A stretch of 64,000 bases of DNA from assembly GCF_900106665.1 (NCBI RefSeq), contig NZ_FNNA01000001.1, positions 620,001-684,000 of the forward strand. Reading direction: 5' to 3'. The stretch comes from Paracoccus sanguinis (lineage in GTDB: Bacteria > Pseudomonadota > Alphaproteobacteria > Rhodobacterales > Rhodobacteraceae). Positions within the stretch are counted from its first letter, which is position 1. Every line of letters starts with the position of its first letter. Of the stretch, positions 45,414 to 55,261 are shown piece by piece. Position numbers and translations under genes: made by a program. Under the pieces are notes generated by a model. The model was not told where the DNA came from and ran no database searches. It saw only the letters and a program-made list of their open reading frames with translations.

Positions 45414-45770
45414 ATGTTCCGGGCCGTCCTGACATTTCTTGCCGTCTGCGCGCTGGGCCTCGCCCCCGTGGCGACGCTCGCCCAGCCGATGCGCGGCGAG
45501 GGCGTCGCGGTCGTGCTGTGCGCCGAGGCCGGCGCGGTCACGGTGGTGATCGGGCCGGACGGCCATCCCGAGCCCGCCCGCGCCCCCGCCTGCCGGCATT
45601 GCCCCGACTGCCTGCCGCAGCCGCAACCGGTTGCGGGTCACTTTCCCCCGCCCGCGCCCGAGCGCGGCGCGGAGTTCGTCCGGCTTGGCCGGTCCCTGCC
45701 GCGTGCCCAGCCCGTGCCGGGCCGCGAAGCACAACCCTTCCCCGCGCGAGGCCCCCCGAGGGTGACCTGA
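45414..45770 (+). CDS. nosC: NosC-like exported protein with CxxCxxC motif
   Basis: The product has 118 residues. A signal peptide (1-23, [22 protein letters not shown]) is followed by a short domain with CRHCPDC, a CxxCxxC motif, and a Pro/Arg-rich end. In Paracoccus a protein of this kind, NosC, precedes nosR, and its motif is taken to matter for copper-linked regulation. The start at 45414 is chosen because the alternative ATG at 45378 overlaps the FNR box. No strong ribosome site is visible, so the mRNA could be leaderless. Confidence 0.75.
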   Translation: MFRAVLTFLAVCALGLAPVATLAQPMRGEGVAVVLCAEAGAVTVVIGPDGHPEPARAPACRHCPDCLPQPQPVAGHFPPPAPERGAEFVRLGRSLPRAQPVPGREAQPFPARGPPRVT

Positions 45771-48122
45771 ATGATGCGTCTTGTCCGTACCCTTTCGCTT
45801 CTCTGCCTCGCGCTGGTCCTGCTGATGCCGCAGCCGGGCCGCGCCCAGACGACCCCGGGCGCGCCGGCCCCGGCGGCCGCGGCGGCCAACACCGCCGCCT
45901 CGCATCTGGCGCAGCTTCTGCCCGACCTCGCCCCCGGCGACATCGTGCCGGGCGCCGACGGCTTCGGGCCGATCCGCCCCGACCTGGCGGTGGCGCCGGT
46001 GATGCGCGGCGCGGATCAGCTCGGCTGGGTCTACATCACCTCGGATTTCGTCGGCACCACCGGCTATTCCGGCAAGCCGATCCACACCGCCGTGGCGGTG
46101 GACGCGGACGCCAAGGTGCTGGGCGTGCGTCTGGTGAAGCATTCCGAGCCCATCGTCCTGATCGGCATCCCGAACGAGAAGATCCAGGAGATGGCGGCGG
46201 GCTACGTCGGCCTCGACCTGCGGGCCGAGGCGCAGGCCGGGGGCTCGGCCCACAAGCTCAACATCATCTCGGGCGCGACCGTCACGGTCATGGTGATCGA
46301 CGATTCGATCGTCCGCTCGGGCCTGCACGTCGCCCGCGCGCTGGGGCTGGGCGGTCTGGGCGCCGCGCCCGCGCAAGCCGCCGCTGCCGCGGGCCCGGTG
46401 ATGGAGCTGAACCCCGACGCGAAGGCCGCCACCGACTGGGCGACGCTCGAGGGGGACGGCACCGTGCGCCGGCTGGCCATCGACGTGGCGACGGTCAACC
46501 AGACCTTCGCCAACCACGCCGACCCCCGCGCCCGCGAGCGCCCGCTGACCGAGCCGCCCGAGACCAGCTTCATCGACCTGCGGCTCGCGCTGGTCAGCGA
46601 GCCCTCCATCGCCCGCGCGCTTCTGGGCGAACAGGGGGCCAAGAACCTCGCGGAATGGCTCAAGCCCGGCGAGCACGCGATCATGGTGCTCGGCAACGGG
46701 CTCTATTCCTTCAAGGGCTCGGGCTATGTCCGCGGCGGCATCTTCGACCGCATCCAGCTCATGCAGGGCGACAGCTCGGTGCGGTTCCGCGACCGCCAGC
46801 ACCGGCGGATGAACGCGCTCGCCGCCGAGGGCGCGCCGAAGTTCACCGAGATGGACCTGTTCAAGATCCCCGCCGACGCGGGCTTCGACCCGGCCAAGCC
46901 GTTCCGGCTGCAACTGCTGGTGTTCCGGCAGGTGGCGGCCATCGACAAGGCCTTCACCACCTTCGAGATGGACTACCAGCTGCCCGCCGCCTATCTGCGC
47001 GCGGCCCCGCAGCCCGCCGCCGCGGCCCCTGCCCCGGCCCCTGCCCCGACGGCAGCCGCCGCCGCCCCCGCGCCCGCAGCGCAGGGCCAGGCCACCACGC
47101 CGCTCGCCGCCGCGCCGCCGGCCGAGGTCATGGCCCAGGCGGCGAATGCCGAGGCCGACGCCCAGGCCCAGCTCTGGAAGCGCATCTGGGAGGCGAAGAC
47201 CCCGCAGATCGCCGCGCTGCTGGTGATGCTGGGGGTGCTGACGCTCGCCTTCTTCTTCCAGGACTACCTGTCGCGCTCGGCCCGCGCGGTGGCGGTGTTC
47301 CGCTACGCCTTCCTGACCGTCACGCTGGTGTGGCTCGGCTGGATGATGAACGCGCAGCTTTCCGTGGTGAACATCCTCGCGCTGTTCAACTCGCTCACCA
47401 CCGGCTTCTCGTGGCAGGCGTTCCTGCTCGATCCGCTGACCTTCATCCTGTGGTTCGCGGTGGCGGCGGCGCTGATCTTCTGGGGCCGCGGCGCCTATTG
47501 CGGCTGGCTCTGCCCCTTCGGCGCGCTGCAGGAGCTGACGAACCACATCGCCCGCCGCCTGGGTGTGCCGCAGTGGCGCCTGCCGTGGGGGCTGCACGAG
47601 CGGCTGTGGCCGGTCAAGTACATGATCTTCCTCGGTCTCTTCGCGGTCTCGCTGATGAGCCTCGACCGCGCCGAACATCTGGCCGAGGTCGAGCCGTTCA
47701 AGACCGCGATCATCCTCAAGTTCGTGCGCGAGTGGCCCTTCGTCCTTTACGCCGCTTGGCTGCTGGTCATGGGGCTGTTCGTCGAACGCTTCTACTGCCG
47801 CTATCTCTGCCCGCTGGGGGCGGGGCTGGCGATCCCGGCGCGGATCCGCATGTTCGACTGGCTGAAACGCTATCGGGAATGCGGCAACCCCTGCCAGACC
47901 TGCGGGGTCGAATGCATGGTCCAGGCCATCCATCCGACCGGGCAGATCAACCCGAACGAGTGCCTGAACTGCATGCATTGCCAGGTGCTCTACCACTCGA
48001 AAGAGAAATGCCCGGTCGTCCAGCGCACGCTGAAACGCCGGGAAACCGCTTCGGCCAGCGCGGCATCGCTGGACCGGATCCTGAACCATCCCAACATCAA
48101 GGCAAAAGGGGAACTGACATGA
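45771..48122 (+). CDS. nosR: NosR, membrane flavoprotein for nitrous oxide reduction
   Basis: The product has 783 residues. After a signal peptide (1-25) comes a periplasmic FMN-binding domain with the covalent site SGAT (T170). A Pro/Ala linker (about 405-450), membrane helices, and polyferredoxin motifs ([20 protein letters not shown], then [21 protein letters not shown] and [17 protein letters not shown]) follow. NosR passes electrons from quinol to the periplasm for NosZ and is also needed for nosZ expression. The start directly follows the nosC stop, and its end overlaps nosZ in an ATGA. Confidence 0.96.
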   Translation: MMRLVRTLSLLCLALVLLMPQPGRAQTTPGAPAPAAAAANTAASHLAQLLPDLAPGDIVPGADGFGPIRPDLAVAPVMRGADQLGWVYITSDFVGTTGYSGKPIHTAVAVDADAKVLGVRLVKHSEPIVLIGIPNEKIQEMAAGYVGLDLRAEAQAGGSAHKLNIISGATVTVMVIDDSIVRSGLHVARALGLGGLGAAPAQAAAAAGPVMELNPDAKAATDWATLEGDGTVRRLAIDVATVNQTFANHADPRARERPLTEPPETSFIDLRLALVSEPSIARALLGEQGAKNLAEWLKPGEHAIMVLGNGLYSFKGSGYVRGGIFDRIQLMQGDSSVRFRDRQHRRMNALAAEGAPKFTEMDLFKIPADAGFDPAKPFRLQLLVFRQVAAIDKAFTTFEMDYQLPAAYLRAAPQPAAAAPAPAPAPTAAAAAPAPAAQGQATTPLAAAPPAEVMAQAANAEADAQAQLWKRIWEAKTPQIAALLVMLGVLTLAFFFQDYLSRSARAVAVFRYAFLTVTLVWLGWMMNAQLSVVNILALFNSLTTGFSWQAFLLDPLTFILWFAVAAALIFWGRGAYCGWLCPFGALQELTNHIARRLGVPQWRLPWGLHERLWPVKYMIFLGLFAVSLMSLDRAEHLAEVEPFKTAIILKFVREWPFVLYAAWLLVMGLFVERFYCRYLCPLGAGLAIPARIRMFDWLKRYRECGNPCQTCGVECMVQAIHPTGQINPNECLNCMHCQVLYHSKEKCPVVQRTLKRRETASASAASLDRILNHPNIKAKGELT

Positions 48123-50095
48123 GCGAGACCAACGGCATCAGCCGCCGCGGCCTTCTGGGCGCCACGGCCGGCGTGGGGGGGCTGGCGGCCCTCGGCGGGG
48201 CCGGCGCGGCGCGGCTGGGACTGATGGGCGGCGCGGGCGCCGCGGCGCTGGCCACCGCCTCGGCGACCCCGGCCGCGGCGCAGGCCCCGGCCGAGGGCGC
48301 GACGCCGTGGATCCTGCATCCGGGCGAGCTGGACAGCTATTACGGGTTCTGGTCGTCCGGGCAGACCGGCGAGGTGCGCATCCTCGGCATCCCCTCGATG
48401 CGCGAGCTGATGCGGATCCCGGTGTTCAACCGCTGCTCGGCCACCGGCTGGGGGCAGACCAACGAATCGCTCAAGGTGCTGACCGAGACGATGACCGACA
48501 AGACCCGCGCCTACCTGGCCGCGCAGGGCAAGAAGGTCCACGACAACGGCGACCTGCACCACGTCCACATGAGCTATACGGACGGCACCTACGACGGCAA
48601 ATACCTGTTCATGAACGACAAGGCGAACACCCGCGTGGCGCGGGTCCGCTGCGACGTGATGAAGTGCGACAAGATCCTTGAAATCCCGAACGCCAAGGGG
48701 ATCCACGGGATGCGTCCGCAGAAGGTCCCCTCGTCCAAATACCTCTTCTGCAACGGCGAGGACGAGGCGCCGATGGTCAACGACGGCTCGGTGCTGGACG
48801 ATCCGTCGAAATACATCAACTTCTTCAGCGCCGTGGACACCGAAACGATGACGGTGGCCTGGCAGGTGATCGTGTCGGGCAACCTCGACAACTGCGACGC
48901 CGACTATGAGGGCAAGTACGCCTTCTCGACCTCGTACAACTCGGAAATGGGCGTGAACTCGGCCGAGATGATGGAGAGCGAGCTGGACCACGTCGTGGTC
49001 TTCAACCTTGAGGCCATCGAGGCCGCCATCGCCGCCGGCGACTATGAAGAGGTGCAGGGCGTCAAGGTTCTGGACGGACGCAAGGAAAACGCGGCCAAGA
49101 AGCTGACCCGCTACATCCCGATCCCGTCGAACCCGCATGGCTGCAACATGGCGCCCGACAAGAAGCACCTGTGCATCGGCGGCAAGCTGTCGCCCACGGT
49201 CAGCGTGATCGACGTGACGAAACTGGCCGACGTGTTCGAGGACAAGGCCGAGCCCGCGTCGGTCATCGTCGCCCAGCCCGAGGTCGGGCTTGGTCCGCTG
49301 CACACCGCCTTTGACGGCAAGGGCAACGCCTTCACGACGCTGTTCCTCGACAGCCAGGTGGTCAAGTGGAACATCGAGGACGCCATCAAGGCCCACAACG
49401 GCGAACAGGTGGACCCGATCCGGCAGAAGCTGGACGTGCACTACCAGCCGGGCCACCTGAAGACCTCGATGGGCGAGACGCTGGACGCGGACGGCCGCTG
49501 GATGGTCTGTCTGTCCAAGTTTTCCAAGGACCGCTTCATCAACGTCGGCCCGCTGAAGCCGGAAAACGACCAGCTGATCGACATCTCGGGCGACGAGATG
49601 AAGCTGGTCCATGACGGCCCGAACTTTGCCGAGCCCCATGACGCGATCGCTGTCCGCGCCGACATCATGTCGAACATCAAGTCGGTGTGGGACCGCAACG
49701 ACCCGTTCTGGGCCGACACCCGCAAGCAGGCCGAGGCAGACGGCATCAACCTCGACGAATGGACCGACCAGGTGATCCGCGACAAGGACGACCCCAAGAA
49801 GGTCCGGGTTTACATGTCCAGCCAGGCGCCGAACTTCAGCCTCGAGAAGTTCACCGTCAAGGAAGGCGACGAGGTCACGGTCATCGTCACCAACCTCGAC
49901 GATCTGGACGACCTGACCCACGGCTTCACCTTGGGCAACCACGGCGTGGCGATGGAGATCGCGCCGCAGGCCACCGCGTCGGTCACCTTCACGGCGGCGA
50001 TGCCGGGGGTCTACTGGTACTATTGCCAGTGGTTCTGCCACGCCCTGCACATGGAGATGCGCGGCCGGATGCTGGTCGAGCCGAAGACCGCCTGA
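48119..50095 (+). CDS. nosZ: Nitrous oxide reductase NosZ, clade I (Tat-exported)
   Basis: The product has 658 residues. A Tat signal ([11 protein letters not shown]) is followed by the seven-bladed propeller holding the CuZ cluster (histidines in [25 protein letters not shown] and EPHDAI). The C-terminal cupredoxin CuA domain ends in [12 protein letters not shown]. It reduces N2O to N2 in the periplasm, the last step of denitrification. The twin-arginine signal places it in clade I. All metal-ligand motifs that I can check are present. The longer open frame upstream is the nosR gene in another frame. Confidence 0.98.
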   Translation: MSETNGISRRGLLGATAGVGGLAALGGAGAARLGLMGGAGAAALATASATPAAAQAPAEGATPWILHPGELDSYYGFWSSGQTGEVRILGIPSMRELMRIPVFNRCSATGWGQTNESLKVLTETMTDKTRAYLAAQGKKVHDNGDLHHVHMSYTDGTYDGKYLFMNDKANTRVARVRCDVMKCDKILEIPNAKGIHGMRPQKVPSSKYLFCNGEDEAPMVNDGSVLDDPSKYINFFSAVDTETMTVAWQVIVSGNLDNCDADYEGKYAFSTSYNSEMGVNSAEMMESELDHVVVFNLEAIEAAIAAGDYEEVQGVKVLDGRKENAAKKLTRYIPIPSNPHGCNMAPDKKHLCIGGKLSPTVSVIDVTKLADVFEDKAEPASVIVAQPEVGLGPLHTAFDGKGNAFTTLFLDSQVVKWNIEDAIKAHNGEQVDPIRQKLDVHYQPGHLKTSMGETLDADGRWMVCLSKFSKDRFINVGPLKPENDQLIDISGDEMKLVHDGPNFAEPHDAIAVRADIMSNIKSVWDRNDPFWADTRKQAEADGINLDEWTDQVIRDKDDPKKVRVYMSSQAPNFSLEKFTVKEGDEVTVIVTNLDDLDDLTHGFTLGNHGVAMEIAPQATASVTFTAAMPGVYWYYCQWFCHALHMEMRGRMLVEPKTA

Positions 50096-50097
50096 CC

Positions 50098-51504
50098 ATG
50101 CGCCACGCCCTCGCCCCCCTGCTCGCGCTCGCCCTCGCGCTCGTGCTGCCCGGCCCCGGCCGCGCGGCCGAGCGTGCGGTGGCGCCGGGCGCGGGGGCGC
50201 TCGCGGCGGCCATCGCGGCCGCCGCCCCGGGCGACGTGCTGACCCTGTCGCCGGGCCGCCATGACGGCCCGGTGACGCTCGACAAGCCGCTGACGCTGCA
50301 GGGCCCCGGCACCGCGCCGGTGACCGGCCCCGCCGGCGCCGCGCCGCTTGAGACGCGCGCCCCCGACCCCGCCACCGAGGCGGTGATCGACGCGCACGGC
50401 ACCGGCTCTGTCATCACCATCACCGCGCCCGACGCGGTGGTGCGCGGCCTGACCCTCACCGGGTCGGGGTCGTCGCACCAGGACATCGACAGCGGCGTGC
50501 AGGTCAAGAAGGGCGGCGACCGGGCGGTGGTTGAGGGCAACCGCATCGTCGGCAACCTCTACGGCGTCGACGTCCACGGCGGGCAGGACGTCACCGTGCG
50601 CGGCAACCTGATCGAGGGCCGCCGCGACCGGCGCATGAACGACCGCGGCAACGGCGTCTATGTGTGGACCTCGCCGGGGCTGGTCGTGGACGGCAACGTG
50701 ATCGACTCGGGCCGCGACGGCATCTACGTCACCATCGGCCGCAAGCTGACCTTCACCCGCAACCGCTTCACCAACCTGCGCTTCGCCGTCCACTACATGT
50801 ACGCCCACGACAGCACCATCGCGGGCAACGTGTCGCTCTCGAACCACCTCGGCTATGCGCTGATGTATTCCGAGCGGCTCAAGGTGCGTGACAACGTCAG
50901 CCTGAACGACCGCGCGCAGGGGCTGATGTTCAACTACACCAACAACTCGGACGTGACCGGCAACCTGATCCGCGGGGCGGAAAAGGGCGTCTTCGTCTAC
51001 AACTCGCACCGCAACATCATCGCCGGCAACCGCTTCGAGGGCTGTGACATCGGCATCCACTTCACCGCCGGGTCCGAGAAGAACGCCATCACCGGCAACG
51101 GCTTCCTGGGCAACCGGACGCAGGTGAAATACGTCGGCACCCGGGATGTGGAGTGGAGCCTCGAGGGTCGCGGCAACTATTGGTCGGACCATGCGAACTT
51201 CGACCTGAACGGCGACGGGATCGCCGACAGCCGGTTCCGGCCCAACGACCTGATGGACCACGTGCTGTGGTCCCAGCCCGCGGCCGCGCTGCTGACCGGC
51301 TCGCCGGTGGTGCAGCTCGTGCGCTACAGCCAGTCGAGCTTTCCCGCGACCCTGCCCGGCGGGGTGGTGGACAGCTTCCCCCTGATGGCGCCGCCCGCAG
51401 TCGCGCTTTCGCCCGAGATCGAGACCGCCGCCGCCGCGGCCAAGGCCGCCCGCGCGGCCCAAGGACAAGATGATGAGCAGCTTGACCCTCTCACGGCTCA
51501 CTAG
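50098..51504 (+). CDS. nosD: NosD, periplasmic copper-cluster assembly protein
   Basis: The product has 468 residues. A signal peptide (1-23) is followed by a right-handed beta-helix made of repeated turns (VVEGNRIVGNLYGVDVHGGQ, NRFTNLRFAVHYMYAHDST, HRNIIAGNRFEGCDIGIHF), typical of NosD/CASH domains. It works with the NosFY transporter to mature the CuZ site. The end overlaps nosF by 35 bases, unusually long for this operon. Confidence 0.93.
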   Translation: MRHALAPLLALALALVLPGPGRAAERAVAPGAGALAAAIAAAAPGDVLTLSPGRHDGPVTLDKPLTLQGPGTAPVTGPAGAAPLETRAPDPATEAVIDAHGTGSVITITAPDAVVRGLTLTGSGSSHQDIDSGVQVKKGGDRAVVEGNRIVGNLYGVDVHGGQDVTVRGNLIEGRRDRRMNDRGNGVYVWTSPGLVVDGNVIDSGRDGIYVTIGRKLTFTRNRFTNLRFAVHYMYAHDSTIAGNVSLSNHLGYALMYSERLKVRDNVSLNDRAQGLMFNYTNNSDVTGNLIRGAEKGVFVYNSHRNIIAGNRFEGCDIGIHFTAGSEKNAITGNGFLGNRTQVKYVGTRDVEWSLEGRGNYWSDHANFDLNGDGIADSRFRPNDLMDHVLWSQPAAALLTGSPVVQLVRYSQSSFPATLPGGVVDSFPLMAPPAVALSPEIETAAAAAKAARAAQGQDDEQLDPLTAH

Positions 51505-52384
51505 GCGCTTCGGCGCGGTGACCGCACTCAATGACGTGACGCTCGAGGTCGCCCCCGGCGAGCGGGTGGCGCTTCTGGGCCACAACGGCGCGGGCAAGTC
51601 CACGCTGATGAAGATCGTGCTGGGGCTGATCCCCGCGACCTCGGGCGAGGTGCGGGTGCTGGGCGCCGCCCCGGGCAGTGCCGCGGCCCGCGAGGGCACG
51701 GCCTACCTGCCCGAGAACGTGGCCTTCCACCCGGCGCTGACCGGGCGCGAGCAGATCCGCGCCTATCTGGCGCTGCGGCGCGAGCCCGCGCGGCTGGCGG
51801 GCGACCTGCTCGCGCGGGTGGGGCTGGCGGATGCCGCCGACCGCCGGATCGGCACCTATTCCAAGGGGATGCGGCAGCGCGTAGGCCTGGCACAGGCGCT
51901 GATCGGGCACCCGCGGCTGCTGGTGCTGGACGAGCCGACCTCGGGCCTCGACCCCGTCTCGCGGCGCGAGTTCTACGCCCTGCTCGACGAGCTGGCGGCG
52001 GGGGGCACGGCCGTGCTGCTCTCGTCCCACGCGCTGACCGAGGTCGAGGCGCGCACCGACCGCATGGCGATCCTCGCGCACGGGCGCCTGGTGGCGCTGG
52101 GCGCGATGGAGGCGCTGCGGGCCGAGGCCGACCTGCCGGTGGTCTTCCTGCTCACCCCCGCGCCCGGGCACGAGGACGCGCTGGCCCAGGCCTTCCCCGA
52201 GGCCGAGCGCAGCCCCGGCGCGCTGCGGCTGGCGGTGCCGCGGGCCGGCAAGCTCGCCGCGCTGGCCCGGGTGGGCGCGGCGCAGGCGTGGCTCGCCGAC
52301 GTGGACATCCAGCCGCCGAGCCTCGAGGACATCTACGCCCGTATCAGCCGCCGCGATCTGCCCGCGCAGGAGGTCGCCGCATGA
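51470..52384 (+). CDS. nosF: NosF, ABC transporter ATPase
   Basis: The product has 304 residues. Walker A GHNGAGKS is at residues 37-44, the ABC signature YSKGMRQR follows, and Walker B is LLVLDEPTSGLD. It powers NosFY, which supplies a sulfur species needed for CuZ assembly with NosD. It overlaps nosD by 35 bases and nosY by 4. A second ATG at 51473 could also serve as start. Confidence 0.95.
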   Translation: MMSSLTLSRLTRRFGAVTALNDVTLEVAPGERVALLGHNGAGKSTLMKIVLGLIPATSGEVRVLGAAPGSAAAREGTAYLPENVAFHPALTGREQIRAYLALRREPARLAGDLLARVGLADAADRRIGTYSKGMRQRVGLAQALIGHPRLLVLDEPTSGLDPVSRREFYALLDELAAGGTAVLLSSHALTEVEARTDRMAILAHGRLVALGAMEALRAEADLPVVFLLTPAPGHEDALAQAFPEAERSPGALRLAVPRAGKLAALARVGAAQAWLADVDIQPPSLEDIYARISRRDLPAQEVAA

Positions 52385-53199
52385 CCCGCATCCTCGCCCT
52401 CGCCCGCGCCGAGCTGCGCATCGCCGCCCGCAATCGCTGGGTGCTGATCGCCGTGGCGCTCATGGGCCTGTTCTCGCTGGCGCTCGCGGCCGCGGGCTCG
52501 GCCCCCTCGGGCGCGCTCGGCGCCGACCGGCTGTCGGTGGTGGTGGCGTCGCTCACCAGCCTCGCCGTCTATCTCGTGCCGCTGGTCGCGCTGCTGATGT
52601 CCTTCGACGCCGTCGCGGGCGAGGTCGAGCGCGGCACCCTGCCGCTTTTGCTGACCTATCCGGTCACCCGCGCGCAGGTGCTGGCGGGCAAGTTCCTCGC
52701 CCATCTGGCGATCCTGACGCTGGCGATCGCCGTGGGCTACGGCCTCGCCGCCGCGGCCGCGCGGCTGGGCGACGCCGGCGCCGCGCGGGGGGTGCCGGCG
52801 CTGATCCGGCTCGGCTGGACCTCGGTGCTGCTCGGGGCCTCGTTCCTCGGCGCGGGCTACCTCGCCTCGGCGCTGTCGCGCCGGCCGTCGGGCGCGGCGG
52901 GGATGGCGATCGGGATCTGGCTGGTCGCGGTGGTGCTCTACGACCTCGCGCTGCTGGGCCTCATCGTGTCGCAGGGCGGCGAAGCGCTGGGGCGCGCGCT
53001 GCCGGCGCTGCTTCTGGCCAACCCCGCCGACGCCTTCCGCCTCTACAACCTCGGCGCCAGCGAGGCGACCGCCGCCGCCGCGGGCCTCGGCGGGGCGGCG
53101 GCGACCATCCCGCTGTGGCAGGCGCTGGTCTCGCTGGTGCTCTGGCCGCTGGTGACGCTGGGCCTCGCCACCGCCGCCTTCCGCCCGGTGACGCCGTGA
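52381..53199 (+). CDS. nosY: NosY, ABC transporter permease
   Basis: The product has 272 residues with about six membrane helices. AGEVERGTLPLLLTYPVTRAQVLAGK is the ABC-2 type permease coupling segment and is typical of NosY. It partners NosF. The start overlaps the nosF stop (ATGA), and its stop overlaps the GTG start of nosL. Confidence 0.95.
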   Translation: MTRILALARAELRIAARNRWVLIAVALMGLFSLALAAAGSAPSGALGADRLSVVVASLTSLAVYLVPLVALLMSFDAVAGEVERGTLPLLLTYPVTRAQVLAGKFLAHLAILTLAIAVGYGLAAAAARLGDAGAARGVPALIRLGWTSVLLGASFLGAGYLASALSRRPSGAAGMAIGIWLVAVVLYDLALLGLIVSQGGEALGRALPALLLANPADAFRLYNLGASEATAAAAGLGGAAATIPLWQALVSLVLWPLVTLGLATAAFRPVTP

Positions 53200-53768
53200 G
53201 GGCCGCGCGCACCCTCGCGCTGCTCCTCGCGCTCGCCGCCTGCCGCGAGGAGGCCGTGGCCCGCCCCGATCCGGTCCCGATGACCGCCGAGGCGGTGGGG
53301 CATTTCTGCCAGATGAACCTGCTCGAGCATCCCGGCCCCAAGGCGCAGGTGCATCTCAAGGGCATGACCCATCCGCTGTTCTTCAGCCAGGTCCGCGACG
53401 CCGCCGCCTTCCGCCTGCTGCCCGAGCAGGAGGGTGAGATCACCGCGATCTACGTCAGCGACATGGCCGCCGCCCCGTGGGAGGCGCCGGGCGCGATGAA
53501 CTGGATCGACGCGGAGGCGGCCTTCTACGTCACGGGCTCGGACCAGGCGGGGGGCATGGGCACGCCCGAACTGATCCCCTTCGGGACCGAGGGCGCCGCG
53601 CGCCACTTTGCCGGCCGCCACGGCGGAAGCGTCGCGCGGCTCGACGCGATCCCGGCCGAGGTGGTGCTGGCCCCCGACGGCCCCGCCGGGACCAGCGAGA
53701 CCCAGGACGACAGCGATTTCGCCGCGCGCCTCAAGGCGCTGTCGGCCGAGCAGGAGAAACAGCCATGA
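53196..53768 (+). CDS. nosL: NosL, copper chaperone lipoprotein
   Basis: The product has 190 residues. A lipoprotein signal ends LLALAAC (C18), followed by HFCQMNLLEHPGPKAQVHLKG, which contains the Cys-x-Met copper-binding motif of NosL. GAMNWIDAEAAFYV and GTPELIPFG are family segments. It delivers Cu(I) for NosZ. The start is a GTG at 53196 in a GTGA overlap with nosY; the longer ATG frame is not a lipoprotein. Confidence 0.93.
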   Translation: MRAARTLALLLALAACREEAVARPDPVPMTAEAVGHFCQMNLLEHPGPKAQVHLKGMTHPLFFSQVRDAAAFRLLPEQEGEITAIYVSDMAAAPWEAPGAMNWIDAEAAFYVTGSDQAGGMGTPELIPFGTEGAARHFAGRHGGSVARLDAIPAEVVLAPDGPAGTSETQDDSDFAARLKALSAEQEKQP

Positions 53769-54709
53769 CCCTCAGCCGCCGCCGCTTCATCACCATCGCC
53801 GCGCTGGGCGCGCTCGCCCCCGCCGCGGTGCAGGCTTTGGGTGCGGGGGGTGCGGGCGTGGCGCTGCCGGTCACCGACTGGCGCGGCATCGCGCTGGGCG
53901 CCGAGGCGCGGCTGATCCTCGCCCATCCCGACGCCGACCGACTGGTGGCGGCGGCGCTGGACGAGTTGGCGCGGCTCGAGCGCATCTTCAGTCTCTACCG
54001 GACGGATTCCGAACTCGCGCGGCTCAACCGCGAGGGGGTGCTGCCGGCGCCCTCGACCGAGATGGTCGAGCTGCTGACGCTGGCCGGGGTGGTCCACGGG
54101 GCGACGGAGGGGGCCTTCGATCCGACCGTGCAGCCGGTCTGGGCGGCCCACGCGACCGCCGCCGCCGCCGGCCGCGGCGTCACCGACGCCGAGCGCCGCG
54201 CGGCGCTGGCCCTGACCGGGTGGGAGGGGGTGGAGGTCACCCCCGCCCGCGTGGCGCTGGCCCGCCCCGGCATGGCCCTGACCCTCAACGGCATCGCGCA
54301 GGGGTTCATCACCGACCGGGTGGCGGCGCGGCTGGGGGCGCTGGGGCTGACCGACGTGCTTTGCGAGATGGGCGAGATCACCGCCCGCGGCGCGGCGCCC
54401 GAAGGCGGGCCGTGGCCGGTGCAGCTCAGCAACGGCCGCGCTCTGCCCCTCAGCGGCCGCGCGGTGGCCAGCTCTGCCCCGCGCGCCACGGTCTTCGACC
54501 CCGAGGGGCGGCTGGGCCACATCATCGATCCGCGGAGCGGCCTGCCCTCGGGCCAAGCCCTGTCGCTGGTCTCGGTCTCGGCGCCTTCCGCCGCGCTGGC
54601 CGACTCGCTCTCGACCGCGGGCTGCCTGCTCGGGCCGGAGGGGCTGGCGCGGGCTGTGGCCGGCTTTGACGGGGTGCGGATCGAGGCGTGCGACCCGCTG
54701 CCGGCGTGA
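53765..54709 (+). CDS. nosX: NosX, ApbE-type FMN transferase
   Basis: The product has 314 residues. A Tat signal (SRRRFITIAALGALA) is followed by the ApbE domain, with LARLERIFSLYRTDSELARLNREG, TEGAFDPTVQPVW and LGHIIDPRSGLPSG. ApbE enzymes attach FMN covalently to a threonine, and the T170 site of NosR is the obvious target. It is the last gene of the nos operon. Confidence 0.94.
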   Translation: MTLSRRRFITIAALGALAPAAVQALGAGGAGVALPVTDWRGIALGAEARLILAHPDADRLVAAALDELARLERIFSLYRTDSELARLNREGVLPAPSTEMVELLTLAGVVHGATEGAFDPTVQPVWAAHATAAAAGRGVTDAERRAALALTGWEGVEVTPARVALARPGMALTLNGIAQGFITDRVAARLGALGLTDVLCEMGEITARGAAPEGGPWPVQLSNGRALPLSGRAVASSAPRATVFDPEGRLGHIIDPRSGLPSGQALSLVSVSAPSAALADSLSTAGCLLGPEGLARAVAGFDGVRIEACDPLPA

Positions 54710-54879
54710 CTCTTTTGACGCCGCACGGGTGACCGCGCGTCGCGGGGAGAGAAGGCTTTTTCTGGCCGAAATACCCCGGCCCGGAGGCGCTCACGGGTGC
54801 CGCGCCGGGGCAACGGCGGCGCGTCCCGACCGCCTTGCCCGCCGCCCCATCAACGGCCATTCACCCCCGCGATTTGCGC

Positions 54880-54908
54880 TTGACGACCCGCGCCCCCTCG
54901 CCTAAATC
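54880..54908 (+). promoter_or_regulatory. Promoter of the tRNA-Met gene
   Basis: TTGACG at 54880-54885 and TAAATC at 54903-54908 are separated by 17 bases. The tRNA begins at 54934, 25 bases after the -10. This is a typical stable-RNA promoter arrangement. Confidence 0.75.
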
Positions 54909-54933
54909 CCCGGCACCCGAACGGGCACGTTGG

Positions 54934-55010
54934 GGCGGAGTAGCTCAGCTGGTTAGAGCAGAGGAATCATAATCCTTGTGTCGGGGGTTCAAATCCCTCC
55001 TCCGCTACCA
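54934..55010 (+). tRNA. tRNA-Met (CAT), elongator type
   Basis: A 77-base cloverleaf has the acceptor pairing GGCGGAG with CTCCGCT, the D-arm GCTCAGCTGGTTAGAGC, the anticodon loop ATCATAA (anticodon CAT) and T-arm GGGGGTTCAAATCCCTC. CCA is encoded at 55008-55010. Overall it resembles the elongator tRNA-Met of alphaproteobacteria. A tRNA-Ile2 (lysidine-modified CAT) is less likely. It lies just outside the prophage's left end. Confidence 0.93.
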
Positions 55011-55057
55011 TCCCTTCCAGGACGCCTGAGATCGCGCGCCACGTGTGGGGGGGTGAA

Positions 55058-55195
55058 CCGAACGGGACAGCGCCTGAATGCGGGTGGACGTCAGAAAGCC
55101 CAGCAATCCTTGGGGATCACCGGGCTTCGTGGCCGAAAGCGATTTTGGACGGTCTGAGCGTCAGGCGCTCATTTTACGCAGGCCGAATGGGACGG
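55058..55195 (+). repeat. Candidate transposase end-binding repeats near the prophage left end
   Basis: CCGAACGGGACAG at 55058-55070 and CCGAATGGGACGG at 55183-55195 agree at 11 of 13 bases and are 125 bases apart. This is similar to the gap between the first two MuA end sites at Mu's left end. They may be MuA-type L1 and L2 sites. A GAGCG/CGCTC hairpin lies between. The small open frames in this 251-base stretch (55011-55261) are not convincing genes. Confidence 0.4.
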
Positions 55196-55212
55196 ATCGA
55201 GCAGAAATGAGA

Positions 55213-55241
55213 ACGGCCCCGGGCATCGCTGCCGGGGCCGT
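55213..55241 (-). terminator. Terminator of the prophage repressor transcript
   Basis: A 10-bp stem (55213-55222 with 55232-55241) has a 9-base loop. On the minus strand it is followed by TCTCATTTCT. It lies 21 bases after the repressor stop. The T-tract is weak. Confidence 0.6.
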
Positions 55242-55261
55242 GTTCGTCTGCTGCGGAAAGG

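Noticed and set aside
45270..48089. A 939-codon open frame antisense to nosC and nosR
   Set aside because: Low-complexity, no recognisable domain, fully opposite to well-supported nos genes.
47990..50050. A 686-codon open frame antisense to nosZ
   Set aside because: Composition is typical of a GC-rich antisense shadow (His/Arg/Val/Asp rich); nosZ is certain.
54733..54745. CCGCG-CGT-CGCGG hairpin after nosX as a terminator
   Set aside because: Only 5 bp with a 3-base loop, and the T-run lies 13 bases further on. Too weak to call.
54934..55010. The tRNA as a phage integration site
   Set aside because: The element is Mu-like with a DDE transposase, which does not use tRNA attachment sites. 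The adjacency is probably chance.
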